Shown here in pieces: positions 10,433-20,758 of a stretch of 64,000 nt of DNA. The translations under genes were made by a program, and so were the position numbers. The notes below the pieces were generated by a model that was not told the DNA's origin, did not search any database, and worked only from the letters and a program-made list of their open reading frames with translations. The DNA is taken from the NCBI GenBank assembly GCA_905221605.1, contig CAJNDS010002441.1, forward strand, positions 262,001 through 326,000. Direction: 5' to 3'. Position 1 is the first letter of the stretch. Each line of letters begins with the position of its first letter. This DNA comes from Symbiodinium natans. Lineage: Eukaryota > Sar > Dinophyceae > Suessiales > Symbiodiniaceae.

Positions 10433-10620
10433 TGAGTTTGGTTCAGTGGATGTGCAGGGCCAATCTAGCGGATAGTAGCCCGAAACAAAAGGAATGTGGG
10501 GGTTTGAGGCCCCTTCGCGAAGGTCCAGCACCCCCTTTGCAATCCCCATGTAATTGTACCTTTTTTAAGCTGCGGTCTTGCCACTGCGACGTGGAACCCA
10601 GCCCTAAACCCCCTTTATAA
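10432..10620 (+). CDS. possible coding segment, unknown protein
   Basis: An ATG-started + frame begins MSLVQWMCRANLADSSPKQK, is Cys-rich towards its end and stops at TAA just before a poly-C run. No splice signals decide its limits. Confidence 0.3.
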   Translation: MSLVQWMCRANLADSSPKQKECGGLRPLREGPAPPLQSPCNCTFFKLRSCHCDVEPSPKPPL

Positions 10621-10699
10621 AGCCCCCCCCCCCCCCCCCCCCCCCAAGCCCCTAAACCCTTAACCCTAAACCCTAAACCCCAAACCCTTTAAAGCCTAG

Positions 10700-10773
10700 C
10701 CTCAGCACAGCCGAGGCACAGTGCCTGTGCGGCCGCCCTCGGAGCTGTCAAGAAGCAAGGCTATGGTGCGTAG
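10700..10773 (+). CDS. exon-like island bracketed by inverted telomere arrays
   Basis: CCCTAAA on the left, TTTAGGG on the right. The + frame contains HSACAAALGAVKKQGYGA and ends at a TAG formed with the array. CCGAG|G is a plausible acceptor. GC3 about 60%. Confidence 0.4.
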
Positions 10774-11000
10774 GGTTTAGGGTTTAGGGGTTTAGGTTGT
10801 AGGGTTTAGGGTGTAGGGTTTAGGGTTTAGGGTGTAGGGTTTAGGGTTTAGGGTTGATACTCTCTGCCAGGTACCTGTGAGCTTCAGCTGGTGGCTGGGG
10901 TGTAAGTTGCTAACTGGTCGGTTAGGATTCATGTTAATCTTTGTGGCCCTTACCGTTACCAACAATTCCGAACCGTTTAAGCCCTGAACCCACAAAGGAG

Positions 11001-11210
11001 ATGCATGAGCCCTCCCTAGGAGCCCTCCCGTGGCAGGTCCGGCTGAAAGACCTCGTGCCAGACAAGGTGGTTTGCGCCGGGCTCCTGGCGCTGGGGATTG
11101 GACTGGGCGGTGTCATCCTGTTTCTGGCTGCCTTTTTACTAGCAGGGGGGTTTTATTTGAGAAGTCTATACCCAGTGCTTGACAAAAGCTGTGTACATTT
11201 TTTTGGCATC
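11001..11210 (+). CDS. putative single-span membrane protein segment
   Basis: An ATG-started frame begins MHEPSLGALPWQVRLKDLVP. Residues about 23-53 form a strongly hydrophobic, Gly/Leu-rich stretch (ALGIGLGGVILFLAAFLLAG) typical of a transmembrane helix. The frame then enters a poly-C run at about 11222 where an intron probably lies. Family unknown; the hydrophobic segment is the only functional clue. Confidence 0.5.
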
Positions 11211-11265
11211 ACTCAAAGCCCCGCCCCCCCCCCCCCCCCCCCCCCCCCCCGTCTCCTTGACTGCA

Positions 11266-11294
11266 GGCCTGGGTGTCTCTGCTCCCCTGATAGG
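11266..11294 (+). CDS. micro-exon candidate
   Basis: A 29-bp segment between acceptor CTTGACTGCAG|G and strong donor GTGAGT. The frame PGCLCSPDR is the same one that is open in the upstream membrane segment. The poly-C run upstream could serve as its pyrimidine tract. Confidence 0.45.
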
Positions 11295-11699
11295 GTGAGT
11301 AGAGTTGGTTATTTCTGCCCCAGAGACGGACCAGTGTCTACAGCAAAAAAAGGTTTCAGGGTCCAGGGTGTAGGATTTGAGGTTTACAGTTGCTCAACGG
11401 ACAATTGCAAGAGCCTCACATCATGAGCCCTACACACTTCCAAGACTTCTCGACCTTGGGGCAGTAGCATAGGTGATTACCCTATAGAATCCCTAAACCC
11501 TAAACCCCAAACCCTAAACCCTAAACCCTAATCCCCAGAACACTCTCAGAGGAATGTAATACCAGCAACCAGATTCTACCCTTATTCCCTTTTGTTTTTT
11601 TTTTGGATTTAGGTTCCCTTCTCAGCCCCCCAGGGCACCCTTTGTGTTCCTAGGTAACTCTTGGTCCATACCTTAAGAAGCCGAAAAATCTATGTTTTT

Positions 11700-11779
11700 T
11701 TTGCAGGTTACTACTCTAAAAAGCCCCTTCTAGGATTCTTAAGTAACCTACAAAAAAAGTAGGTTTCCGGTTTTTAAGG
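11700..11779. repeat. family E palindromic element
   Basis: Contains TGCAGGTTACTA and AAGTAACCTACAAAAAAAGTAGGTT, matching 7782-7858. Confidence 0.5.
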
Positions 11780-11956
11780 TATATAGATCAGCAACCACTC
11801 CAACACACCGGTCAACATGAAACAGGCCTGCGTTTTCTTGCGTAGCCATTCATTCATTTGTAGGAAGCCCAAAGTTTTGACGTCTTTTACCCTAAACCCT
11901 AAACCCTAAACCCTAAACCCTAAACCTCTTGGTGATTGGAGAAGTAAGACACCAAG

Positions 11957-12010
11957 GGCTCCCAGCCGGTCTTCGTGCAGCTGTATACGTCAGCCCTGGA
12001 GGCTGTCCCG
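11957..12010 (+). CDS. exon-like island bracketed by inverted telomere arrays
   Basis: Acceptor GACACCAAG|G, + frame GSQPVFVQLYTSALEAVP, GC3 15 of 18. CCCTAAA units lie at 11890-11925 and TTTAGGG-type units start right after. Confidence 0.55.
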
Positions 12011-12232
12011 TTAGGGTTTGGGGTTTGGGGTTTAGGGTTTGGGGTTTAGGGTTTAGGGTTTAGGGTCTGGGGTTTGGGGTTTGGGGTTTAGGGTTGAGAG
12101 GTTTTGAGTTTAGGGTTTAGGGTTTAGGGTAAGGGTTAGGGTTTAAAGTTAGGGTTTAGGGTCAGGGTGTAGGGTTTAGGGTTATATAAGGGATTAGGGT
12201 CTAGGGTTTAGACTGGTGGTGGCTTGTGACAG

Positions 12233-12326
12233 CCCTAATCTGCAAAGCCCTACTTCATGAGCACATGGGCCACTCAGGGTCCACCCACCACTCGGTTTAG
12301 GGTTTAGGGTTTAAGGTTTAGGGTTT
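12233..12326. repeat. duplicated 94-bp segment, copy 1
   Basis: Identical to 13622-13715 except for one base (CACATG versus CACGTG). It includes an open + frame (LVTALICKALLHEHMGHSGS) and the start of a TTTAGGG array. The two copies are 1.39 kb apart in the same orientation. Confidence 0.85.
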
Positions 12327-12775
12327 AGGTTTAGGGTTTAGGGTTTAGGTTTAGGGTTTAGACTGGTGGTGGGCTCCGTTCAGGGTCCCTTGCTGGGAAG
12401 GGGGTACTGACAAGGCAACAGGTCCTTAAATCAGGGTACCCACAGAGGGACAGAGGGATGATGGCTCTAAGTCCTTAACCCTGAACTCCACTGCCTTAGA
12501 GTTTAGGGTTTTGGGTTAAGGTTTATAGGGTATCGGGAGCCCTGGACACATCCTGCACCCGAGAAAACCTCAAATCGAAGTGATACGCCTAAGCAAACGC
12601 AAGGTGTTTGTCTGGGGTTTAGGGTTTACCGAAGTTAGGAGTACCTTGTTACCTTATTGGGGTCCTGATTATCCTACTAATTGGGGGGGGGGACTTTATT
12701 AGGGGCCCCTTTGCTTCGTAAACTCCCATAGGTTGACGGTTTATGGTTCAGGCTTTCAGGGTTTAGGACCTTCAG

Positions 12776-12833
12776 TTTTGCTGCCCTGCATGATCTCACT
12801 TGTGTCGCTTGTGTCGATCTTACATTGCGCAAG
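12776..12833 (+). CDS. internal exon candidate
   Basis: Acceptor ACCTTCAG|T, + frame FAALHDLTCVACVDLTLRK, donor GTGTGC. Needs phase 2 upstream, leaves phase 0. Three Cys/Asp-rich turns; no family. Confidence 0.45.
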
Positions 12834-13029
12834 GTGTGCCCTAAACCCCAATTTTTCTCCAAATCCGTACTGGACACCTTTACCAGGACCCAGAGTAGGT
12901 GCCCGCATTCCCTTCGTTTAGGGTTTAGGTTCCCGTATAAGCCCCTTTAAACTTTAAACCCCAAAACGGCACAATGATTCATAGGTTATGGGTCTAGCTT
13001 CGACTGGGTGACTCTTGGGTCTCCTTTAG

Positions 13030-13075
13030 AGTGCCAGCGCATCTGGACAAAATATGCAGAATGATTGAATATGAG
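13030..13075 (+). CDS. internal exon candidate
   Basis: Pyrimidine-rich TCTCCTTTAG| acceptor, + frame VPAHLDKICRMIEYE, donor GTTTGG. Confidence 0.45.
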
Positions 13076-13323
13076 GTTTGGGGCGCCTTTAACCACGCTA
13101 CTGTAAGAGATAGGGTTCAGGGCTCAGAGTTGCACTCGCCTTCATCAGGAGCATATCAGTGATGTAAAGATTTTTCGCCCACATTGAGATTGCATACCAG
13201 GTGCGATTCTCATACCTAAGTATACGTACAGTATGGACTATAAACCCTTGTAGAGCTCATGATGTCCCGTAGGCCGTGAGTAGGACACCGCGATACCGCC
13301 CTTAGCCCTAAGCCCCAACACCA

Positions 13324-13395
13324 CGAGCCACGGGGCCCCAATTCCTTGGTCACGAGGCAGGACGAGCCGCGAGCCTAGTGAAGCATGCTAAGTCT
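13324..13395 (+). CDS. exon-like island, unknown protein
   Basis: The + frame RATGPQFLGHEAGRAASLVK continues to a GTGGTT donor. The acceptor is unclear; GAGGCAG|G inside it is an alternative. Confidence 0.35.
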
Positions 13396-13621
13396 GTGGT
13401 TGAGGGTTTAGGGCCAAGGCACTTTTTTGTGGAATTTGTTTAGGGCTTACCAGACTTGTTGGGTTTACAACCCTAAGCTCTTGAGCCCGAAATCCTGAAC
13501 CCAGACCTATCACAAGGCCACCCATACCAGGCACCCTTCTCAAACCCTGGTTATTCGACTTCTGACAGCCCCCCTAAACCCTAAACCCTAAACCCTAAAC
13601 CCTGGTTCCCTCATTATTCGA

Positions 13622-13715
13622 CTTGTGACAGCCCTAATCTGCAAAGCCCTACTTCATGAGCACGTGGGCCACTCAGGGTCCACCCACCACTCGGTTTAGG
13701 GTTTAGGGTTTAAGG
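13622..13715. repeat. duplicated 94-bp segment, copy 2
   Basis: Partner of 12233-12326, again preceded by degenerate CCCTAAA and running into TTTAGGG. Confidence 0.85.
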
Positions 13716-13803
13716 TTTAGGGTTTGGGTTTATAGGGTTTAGGGTTTAGGGTTTAGGGTTTAGGGTTTAGGGTTTAGGGTTTAGGGTTTAGGGTTTAGGG
13801 TTA
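13716..13803. repeat. (TTTAGGG)n array
   Basis: About eleven G-strand units after the duplicated segment. Confidence 0.95.
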
Positions 13804-13938
13804 AGAGCATGTCGAATGTTTTTGGAGTCAAGCCCACATGCCAGGTACAGTATGGTGGGACAGTCATGATTCACTGAACCCCGATTAAACCCTAAACCCT
13901 AAACGCTAAACCCTAAACCCTACACCCTGAACCTACAG

Positions 13939-14002
13939 GTGTGTTCTGTCAGAACTGTCGATCCCTACTTTTGCCTACCCATGAGCCTCCAAGCAATCCC
14001 TG
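13939..14002 (+). CDS. internal exon candidate
   Basis: Acceptor AACCTACAG|G after CCCTAAA repeats, + frame VCSVRTVDPYFCLPMSLQAI, donor GTAGTT. Phase 0 in and phase 1 out. It is in phase with 13030-13075 if nothing lies between. Confidence 0.5.
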
Positions 14003-14286
14003 GTAGTTCAACGGTTTACTAGTACTTTAGCCTTGGGCGCATATGCCACACGAGAAGGAGCTACATGTGAACCCTATAAGCCCTAAAGCCTTTGAGAAGG
14101 TTCTTTGAGGCGTCGCGATGCGGTTCAGGGTTCAGGGTTTAGGTTTAGGGTTCGGGGCTTAGAGTTTAGGGTTTAGGATGAAGGTTTATAAGGGTTTAGG
14201 GTTTGGGGTTTAGGTTTTAGGGCTGTAGGGTTTTGTTTTCGGGCTGTACAGCGTTTAGGGTTCAAACACCAAGATCTCTCCCGGGG

Positions 14287-14368
14287 GTTTAGGGTTTAGG
14301 GTTTAGGGTTTAGGGTTTAGGGTTTAGGGTTTAGGGTTTAGGGTTTAGGGTTTAGGGTTTAGGGTTTC
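14287..14368. repeat. (TTTAGGG)n array
   Basis: Eleven G-strand units, here upstream of an exon-like island rather than downstream. Confidence 0.95.
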
Positions 14369-14390
14369 GGGGGGCCGCTCGCATGCCGAG

Positions 14391-14461
14391 GTGTACCACG
14401 TGGCATTCACCTGCCAAAAGTCCTTCCACACCTACATGGAAGAGGCTGCTGTGCTGCAACG
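14391..14461 (+). CDS. internal exon candidate
   Basis: Acceptor ATGCCGAG|G, + frame VYHVAFTCQKSFHTYMEEAA, GC3 about 74%, donor GTTTAG made by the first unit of the following TTTAGGG array. Phase 0 in. Confidence 0.55.
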
Positions 14462-14884
14462 GTTTAGGGTTTAGGGTTTAGGGTTTAGGGTTTAGGGTTT
14501 AAGGTCCTGCACCTCTATCTTACAGAGGCCCTTTGCGGCTTAGCATTGTCTACTTCTTTAGCAGCCTGAGTTAAGGTTCAGGGCTTAGGTAGGGTTTCGG
14601 GTTTGGGGCTCAGGGTTTAGGGTTTTACTTTACCTGAGGTTGCCAGGGCCCTCAAGTAGCACGGCGCCCCCCCCCCCCCCCCCCCCCAAAACAAAAAACA
14701 AAAAATGGACCTGCATGTGATTTCGACGTGGCCGGTCAGGTCGTAACCCATGTTGCCATTTCCTGGTGGATCCCTGTGGTTGGGGTTTAGGGTTTAGGGC
14801 TTAGGGCTTAGGGTTTTGGGCTCAGGGTTTCGGATTTAGGGTTTAGGGTTTAGGGTCTAGGGTTTAGGAGCTCGTGTCGAACAG

Positions 14885-15010
14885 GAGGGTACGGCATCAA
14901 TCTGCCGAAGACCTGCAGAACAGGTCACACTGCGCATTCCAAGGCTACCACCAACACATTAACTTCAAGCTGCGTGAAAAACCAGAGCTGCCATATCTAC
15001 AGAGTCTTGC
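14885..15010 (+). CDS. possible exon ahead of a poly-C tract
   Basis: Acceptor CGAACAG|G and the + frame VRHQSAEDLQNRSHCAFQGY, followed by INFKLREKPELPYLQS. The frame then runs into poly-C. TTTAGGG arrays lie on both sides. From here to 15640 there are only TTTAGGG and CCCTAAG-type repeats and one weak open frame (15193-15390). Confidence 0.4.
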
Positions 15011-15091
15011 TACCCTCCCCCCCCCCCCCCCCCCCCCGCGCTGGAGCAGCCTCTCGCTGGCCTAGGCAAGCCCAGACTTGGTAACAAATCA

Positions 15092-15172
15092 GGTTTAGGG
15101 TTTAGGGTTTAGGGTTTAGGGTTTAGGGTTTAGGGTTTAGGGTTTAGGGTTTAGGGTTTAGGGTTTAGGGTA
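15092..15172. repeat. (TTTAGGG)n array
   Basis: Eleven perfect G-strand units. Confidence 0.95.
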
Positions 15173-15651
15173 GAGTCCAGGGTTATTGGGGTTTGGCTCT
15201 CCATCTGTCTTTCTCAATGGGCTCTCAAGCCTTATCCATAAGACCCCCAAAGCGGGAAACTCGACCCTACAAACCAAGAACCCTGATCCCGGAACCCCTC
15301 GGCTGGCCCCTAAGATGTTCTAGACTTGTCTCCTTCACCATCATTCGGAGGATCTTACTCAATACCATTTTCAGAGGGTTTCAACCCTAAGCCCTAAGCC
15401 CTAATTAAGCCCGAAGCCCTAAGCCCTAAACCCTAAGCCCTAATTAAGCCCTAAGCCCTATAAGCCCTATAAGCCCTAATTAAGTCCTAAGCCCTAGAAG
15501 CCCTAAAGCCCCAAAACTCTCTCACTGGGGGCAAACTGTTTCAACCCCAACCCTTAAACCCTAAACCCTAAACCCTCAGCCCTAATTAAGCCCTAAACCC
15601 TATAAGCCCTAAAGCCCCAAAACTCTCTCACTGGGGGGGGCAAATTCTGAG

Positions 15652-15714
15652 GCCAGAGTGCTTCCCCGGAGCAAAGGTGTGGAGGTCGCTGTGCCGTGTC
15701 GGCCCAAGAAGGGG
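15652..15714 (+). CDS. exon-like island bracketed by inverted telomere-like repeats
   Basis: Acceptor AATTCTGAG|G, + frame ARVLPRSKGVEVAVPCRPKK with GC3 about 71%. CCCTAAAG units upstream; degenerate T-rich TTTTAGGG downstream. Confidence 0.45.
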
Positions 15715-15928
15715 ATTTTTAGGGTCTTGGTTTTGATTTTTGGGGTTTTTGTTGGGGGGTTTTAGGGTTTTTTAGGGTTTTAGGGTTCTTATTAGGGTTT
15801 TTAGGGTTCTTCGGTTTTTTTCGGGTTTTTCGGGCTTTTCGGGCTTTTAGGGCTTTTAGGGCTTAGGCTTTGCCTGTGCTTGTGCGGATGTTTCGTTCAT
15901 ACTTCCCGTTCGTTTGCCTTTTTTCTAG

Positions 15929-16072
15929 ACGACCCCCAATGAGAACTACCCGGACAGTAGAGCGATGGCATCAGGGGAGTGTTTCCAGAGAGGAGTCTTC
16001 AGAATCTTGACCCGTGGCGTGGTCGGGTACATCCTAAGATACTGGCCTGGTCTTTGGTTCACTATACCTTAA
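15929..16072 (+). CDS. exon candidate with strong acceptor
   Basis: A long pyrimidine tract ends TTTTTTCTAG|, then the + frame TTPNENYPDSRAMASGECFQ, and further RGVVGYILRYWPGLW, to TAA. Several GT sites inside could end it earlier. No repeats touch the island. Confidence 0.5.
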   Translation, partial: TTPNENYPDSRAMASGECFQRGVFRILTRGVVGYILRYWPGLWFTIP

Positions 16073-16074
16073 GG

Positions 16075-16148
16075 GAATTATGGTAGTTCATTGTACCTTA
16101 AGGGGGTTATGGCTCAGTATACCTTAAGGGAATTATGGTTCATGATAA
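16075..16148. repeat. three-copy tandem repeat
   Basis: Three imperfect copies of TATACCTTAAGGGAATTATGG, about 32 bp apart. Confidence 0.7.
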
Positions 16149-16260
16149 GCTTCAAGCCCCTCGCCTCATCACTAAACCCTAAACCCCAAATTGTCAGAAG
16201 CCACAAGGCCGAGGAGGTGACGCTAGGCTGAGGCGCTACGTATGTCTCTTTGCTTTGCAG

Positions 16261-16373
16261 ATCCTACAGATGGAGCTCAGCTGCTGCACCGGTTCCGCCC
16301 AGTTTCTTCCGCTTATTGGGGCTTGCACCGTCAACGGAAGGAACTTTGGTCCGTGGCTGTGCGCGCTGATCTG
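16261..16373 (+). CDS. textbook-like internal exon candidate
   Basis: Acceptor TCTTTGCTTTGCAG|, 113 bp, donor GTGATG. The + frame ILQMELSCCTGSAQFLPLIG continues to NFGPWLCALIW, with GC3 about 70%. Phase 0 in, phase 2 out. CCCTAAA repeats lie about 70 bp upstream. Hydrophobic and Cys-rich; family unknown. Confidence 0.6.
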
Positions 16374-16399
16374 GTGATGACCACCCATTGCCAACGCCA

Positions 16400-17605
16400 A
16401 CAGACCTGTCAAACCCTTTGAAACACCTGAGCCCCCTGTCAACACCGCCAGATGCCCCTAAGTCCTGAACCAAGACCCCTTTCAAGCCTTAAACTCCAAC
16501 ACCCCTAACTCCGAAACCCCCTAAACCCCAACCCGTGAGCCTTCAGATCCTTAATTCAGCCCTATAAGATCCCCAAACCCTAAACCCTCAAAAGGTTCCT
16601 AAAGTAGCGATGAGTTTGCCATGAATGTACCTGCTATATGGACACACTAGGCCCACGTCTCGAACCGACACATGCTCTGCCCGCCCATACTTGCCATGCG
16701 GTCCGCTCTCGCATAGGGAACTTATGAGTTATCTTGTAAGTCTACCTATAAGCTCCCTAACCATACTTATAAGTGGCCTAAGTCTGCGAAGTGTGCAAAG
16801 AACTTAGGTTTAAGGCTCTGAGGGCTTTTAGTTAGTCGTAGGGTTTATGCACACATGTGCTTTAGGCACAGCGAACATCTCTGGATGTCACCCAAGCCCA
16901 TAAACATCAAAAAGAAAAAAAAACCCTAAACCCCGAAACCTTACGCCTTACGAATCTTCTCCGACAGGATCCTGTACCCCGACAGCTCAAGCCCCAAACC
17001 CTGATCCCTGTGAGCCCTGCCATACACACCCGAAGCCCCTCTGAAGCCTATCAACCTCATAAGCCCTAGAAGCCCTATAATCACCGCTATGAACCCTATA
17101 AACCCAATTATGCGGGCACGAAGGTGCGCCATGGTGTTTTGGGGGCATGGTCCAAAACAGCTGGGCCTTTCGTCAGGGACATACCACGTACGGAGCGGGC
17201 GATAGGTGTTGTCTTCGAGAAAACACCTCATTTCTGCAGCAATCAACCCATGAACCTTGTGAGCCCTACACCGTATAACCCCCCACCCCCCCTCCACCCC
17301 TAAATCAATCAAAGCCATATCTGTACCCATCCAGACTTCAGCCATGTCAGTAGCGCCCAAGTACTCCCCTGCACCATTATTAGGGGGGCCCCTGCTACTC
17401 CAACCCTAAATGACCCTAAGCCCTGAGATCCCTAAAGCTGAAAGCCTGAACCCTAAGATCCCCACACCCCCAAGCCCTACAGAAAACCCTAAGATAAACC
17501 TAAACCCGAAACCCTGAACCCTCAACCCTAAACCCTAAACCGCAAACCCTCAACCCTAAACCCTAAACCCCAAACCCCAAACCCTAAACCCTAAACCCCT
17601 AACTC
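16400..17605. other. degenerate CCCTAAA stretch, no supported gene
   Basis: Mainly diverged CCCTAAA, CCCTATAA and CCCGAAG units with scattered unique pieces. Open frames exist on both strands (16625-16807 plus; 16941-17360 minus), but none has matching splice ends and composition. Confidence 0.5.
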
Positions 17606-17609
17606 TGAG

Positions 17610-17691
17610 GCTCATGGGTGTCCTGAGCCGCGAGGGCCTCTACGACGTGAACCTGGTCATTGAAGGCACCTGGAGGCGCAAGACTACTAGG
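17610..17691 (+). CDS. exon-like island bracketed by inverted telomere arrays
   Basis: Acceptor AACTCTGAG|G right after CCCTAAA units. The + frame LMGVLSREGLYDVNLVIEGT continues WRRKTTR; 21 of 24 third positions are G or C. A TTTAGGG array follows, whose first unit creates an in-frame TAG. Either a terminal exon or one ending at an internal GT. Confidence 0.6.
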
Positions 17692-17693
17692 GC

Positions 17694-17790
17694 TTAGGGT
17701 TTAGGGTTTAGGGTTTAGGGTTTAGGGTTTAGGGTTTAGGGTTTAGGGTTTAGGGTTTAGGGTTCAGGGTTCAGGGTTCAGGGTTCAGGG
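17694..17790. repeat. (TTTAGGG)n then (TTCAGGG)n array
   Basis: About ten G-strand units shift to four TTCAGGG variant units, followed by poly-C at 17799-17826. Confidence 0.95.
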
Positions 17791-18581
17791 ATATTGAACC
17801 CCCCCCCCCCCCCCCCCCCCCCCCCCGAATCCTAAATACTCCCAGTAGAATTGTTGAGGGTTGTTTGGATGGGCTTGTGTGCCCGAAGCCGTTTCTTCAA
17901 AGCAGGATCCTCGACCCTACAGCCTGAGGCTAAACGCCCAAACTCCACACACAATGCACCCAAAGCATCCAAATGAACCCCAAAGCCGAAATCCGTTCAT
18001 GCGGGTAGTTCTCTGCATTAGGCTGCCATTTGGGTCCCCATATAGTTCGGAGCCTTCCGAAAGAGGACCCCCGCCTTTCCAACAAAAAAATGCCCAGTTT
18101 AGTGAGGACTACCCATGTGCGTGCAGGAAGTTTGTTCCGGCATGCCACTGCCCGAAGCACCTTCTTTAACTGCTTGAGAAACTGCGCCGGCGTATTGTCG
18201 CCCAGCCTGTCCAAACATCCACTGATATCGGAGCCAACCCTAAACCCTAAACCCTAAACCCTAAACCCTTATCCCAATGAGGAGGATAAAGATGGTTAGT
18301 TTCACGACTGGAGGGCGAAATCGCCTCGCATGATTGTGCGATTCCAGATATTGAAAACAAAAAGCAAACACAAAAACATACACCCTTTGTTGATTGCGGC
18401 CGGGAGCAGTTGGCATGTTTCGCCTTATACCTAACATTCTTTAATAGGGATTATAGTCCCCTCTTATTTTCCCTAGTAGGGTTAGTGTAAAGGGGAACAT
18501 CCCAACACTAAACCCCAAACCTTAGACCCTAAACCCTAAACCCTAAACCCTAAGCCTTTGACCCCTTCATCGGCTGGAGAG

Positions 18582-18639
18582 GTCCGACAACCGCAAAGTG
18601 CTCACCGTTGGCTCATCCGACGCTTGCCTTGCGTTTGGG
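18582..18639 (+). CDS. internal exon candidate, chain member 1
   Basis: Acceptor GGCTGGAGAG|G, + frame SDNRKVLTVGSSDACLAFG, donor GTGTAG. Leaves phase 0, which matches the next candidate at 18849. CCCTAAA lies to the left and TTTAGGG to the right. Confidence 0.55.
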
Positions 18640-18651
18640 GTGTAGGATGGT

Positions 18652-18794
18652 GTAGGGTTTAGGGTTTAGGGTTTAGGGTTTAGGGTTTAGGGTTTAGGGT
18701 TTAGGGTTTAGGGTTTAGGGTTTAGGGTTTAGGGTTTAGGGTTTAGGGTTTAGGGTTTAGGGTTTAGGGTTTAGGGGGGGGGGGGGGGGGGGGA
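18652..18794. repeat. (TTTAGGG)n array plus poly-G
   Basis: About seventeen G-strand units ending in about twenty G. It would occupy most of a 209-bp intron between 18639 and 18849. Confidence 0.95.
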
Positions 18795-18848
18795 TTGGGG
18801 GCGGCGGGTGTGGGACGGTGTTTAGGGTTTGGAGTTTTGGTTTTTCAG

Positions 18849-18917
18849 TGCACGTTTGCGGGTTCAGAGTTTAGAAGGGATGTGCACACCACAAGGATTC
18901 TCACAAGCAACGACAGG
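18849..18917 (+). CDS. internal exon candidate, chain member 2
   Basis: Acceptor GGTTTTTCAG|, + frame CTFAGSEFRRDVHTTRILTS, then NDR and donor GTAGGA. Phase 0 in and out, compatible with both neighbours. Confidence 0.55.
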
Positions 18918-19060
18918 GTAGGACGCCACATTTTTAGCTTCAGGATTGTAGCGTGTAGTCAACTTAAACCCCAAGCCTAGACCCTAAACCCTTAACCCCT
19001 AACAGGTTTTTTTCATGGCTCTGGTGTAGGGCTTCGAATGTAGGCAATGTGCTGTGGCAG

Positions 19061-19111
19061 GATCGGCACGTTGATCTGCGGTGGGACTATTCCCAGTTAC
19101 CCTATAAACCT
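19061..19111 (+). CDS. exon candidate, chain member 3 (3' end open)
   Basis: Acceptor GTGGCAG|G, + frame DRHVDLRWDYSQLPYKP to a TAA; GTGGGA at 19081 is an alternative donor. Phase 0 in, matching 18917. The intervening segment ends with CCCTAAA units. Confidence 0.45.
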
Positions 19112-19660
19112 TAAAGCTCTCAAACCAGAGAGCCTAGCCAACCTTCTGACCATACGCTCGCAAACTCTGGAGACCTCAGACCCCAACAACCCTCAAAGCC
19201 CCTTAAACCTAATGCCCCATCACCCGACGACCGAAACCCCGGAACCCTAAACCCCTAAACCCCCTAAGCCTGAACCCCGATTAAAACCCTACGACCCTCA
19301 ACCCCAAACCCCTAGCCCTAAACCCTGCGACCCTCCACCCCAGACCCTAAACCCCTGTAAACCCTGAATCCTATAAACCCTACGACACTAAACCCTAACC
19401 CCTAGCCAGCCCCTAAACCATACGACCCTCAACCGTAAACCCCTAAACCCTACGACCCTCCACCCCACACACTAAACCCCGATAAACCCTAAACCCTATA
19501 AACCCTACGACCCTCAACCCTAAACCCCAAACCCCTAGCCCTAAACCCCAAACCCTAAACCCAGTAAACCCTAAACTCCCTAAACCCTAAACCCCTAACC
19601 CCTAACCCTAAACCCTAAAACCTAAACCCTAAACCTCTCAGACCCTAAGACAATGACGAG

Positions 19661-19734
19661 GAGAGCGAGCTCGACTCGAGCTCCACTGCCAAGTCAAACT
19701 CCTCGAGCTCTTTTGCGCCCCTGACAGAGTTAGG
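19661..19734 (+). CDS. Ser/acidic exon-like island bracketed by inverted telomere arrays
   Basis: Acceptor AATGACGAG|G, + frame ESELDSSSTAKSNSSSSFAP, GC3 about 78%, donor GTGGTT. The composition suggests a disordered linker. Confidence 0.5.
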
Positions 19735-20093
19735 GTGGTTTAGGGTTTAGGGTTTAGGGTTTTAGGGTTTAGGGTTTAGGGTTTTAGGGGTGTAGGGTTT
19801 AGCGGTTCAGGGTTTAGGGTTTAGGGTTCAGGGTTTAGGGTTTAGAGCTTTCGGGGCTTAGGGTAGGGGATTAGGGTTGAGGGGTTTTGGAGGCTCATGA
19901 GCAGTTATAAAGTAGGGCTTTAGGTATGGCAACTGTAAATAAAACCTTATTCAGGGTATGTATAACCTTACTTCTAACTACCCACACCCCATTATCATGG
20001 GCTCCCCTGCTACTTTTTTTATACTATGTTTGGGGTTGAAGGTGACCATTTAATGGTCACCCTTCTTTTTTTAGGGCTGCTAACCCCCCCCCC

Positions 20094-20126
<33 letters not shown>

Positions 20127-20220
20127 AAGGATCCCACTTTAATTATGAATTCGGCTTGCTTATCCCGAAATAGCCTTGATTTGGGAACCTAGGGTGTAGG
20201 GGGGAACCCATGACCCAGAG

Positions 20221-20329
20221 CCCCTGGAGGATCCAAAAAGTAGATCCCCTTAAGGGCTCTTGAGTATAACCCAATAGTAGTATAGGGTACAATTTCGGGG
20301 GTTCTACTTTTTGGATCATCCCAGGGGTC
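20221..20329. repeat. family D palindromic element
   Basis: Inverted ends CCCCTGGAGGATCCAAAAAGTAGA and its complement near 20310-20329; the centre has CCCAATAGTAGTATAGGGTAC. A partial second copy is at 20624-20718. Confidence 0.7.
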
Positions 20330-20623
20330 TGATGACATTAGTTGACCTACTGGTTCTTAGTAGGGCATGAGGGAATCAGGTACCCTATACATAATCTCTT
20401 TCAGTGGTCATATGGGAATGCCACTAGAAGAACAATTCGGTTCTTATTACCCAACGAGTGGTATAAACTCTTCAAATCCTTCTCGGACCGCCAGTCCTCC
20501 AGTGGCAGCCTTCTTACGGGCCTGTGTTCCCAGTGGGGTTTCGGGTTCAGGGTTTAGGGGTTGTGACGCCTCAATCCCCTTGTTCTTTCTGGGCCTTGGG
20601 TAACGAAGCCTACCCAGGCCCTG

Positions 20624-20718
20624 TGAGCAGATCCCTTTAAGGGCTCCGAAGAATGACCCAATAGTGGTATAGGGTACTATTCGGGGGGTTCTACGTTTTG
20701 GATCCTCCCAGGGGTCCG
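20624..20718. repeat. family D element, partial copy
   Basis: Shares CCTTTAAGGGCTC, CCCAATAGTGGTATAGGGTAC and TTTTGGATCCTCCCAGGGGTC with 20221-20329 but lacks the left end. Confidence 0.65.
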
Positions 20719-20758
20719 GGTAAGCACCCAGCTTAAGAGCCCCGAATGCTCTTGGCAG

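Noticed and set aside
16941-17360. 139-codon minus frame
   Set aside because: Largely antisense to degenerate CCCTATAA repeats; no splice or domain support, and equally open + frames exist.
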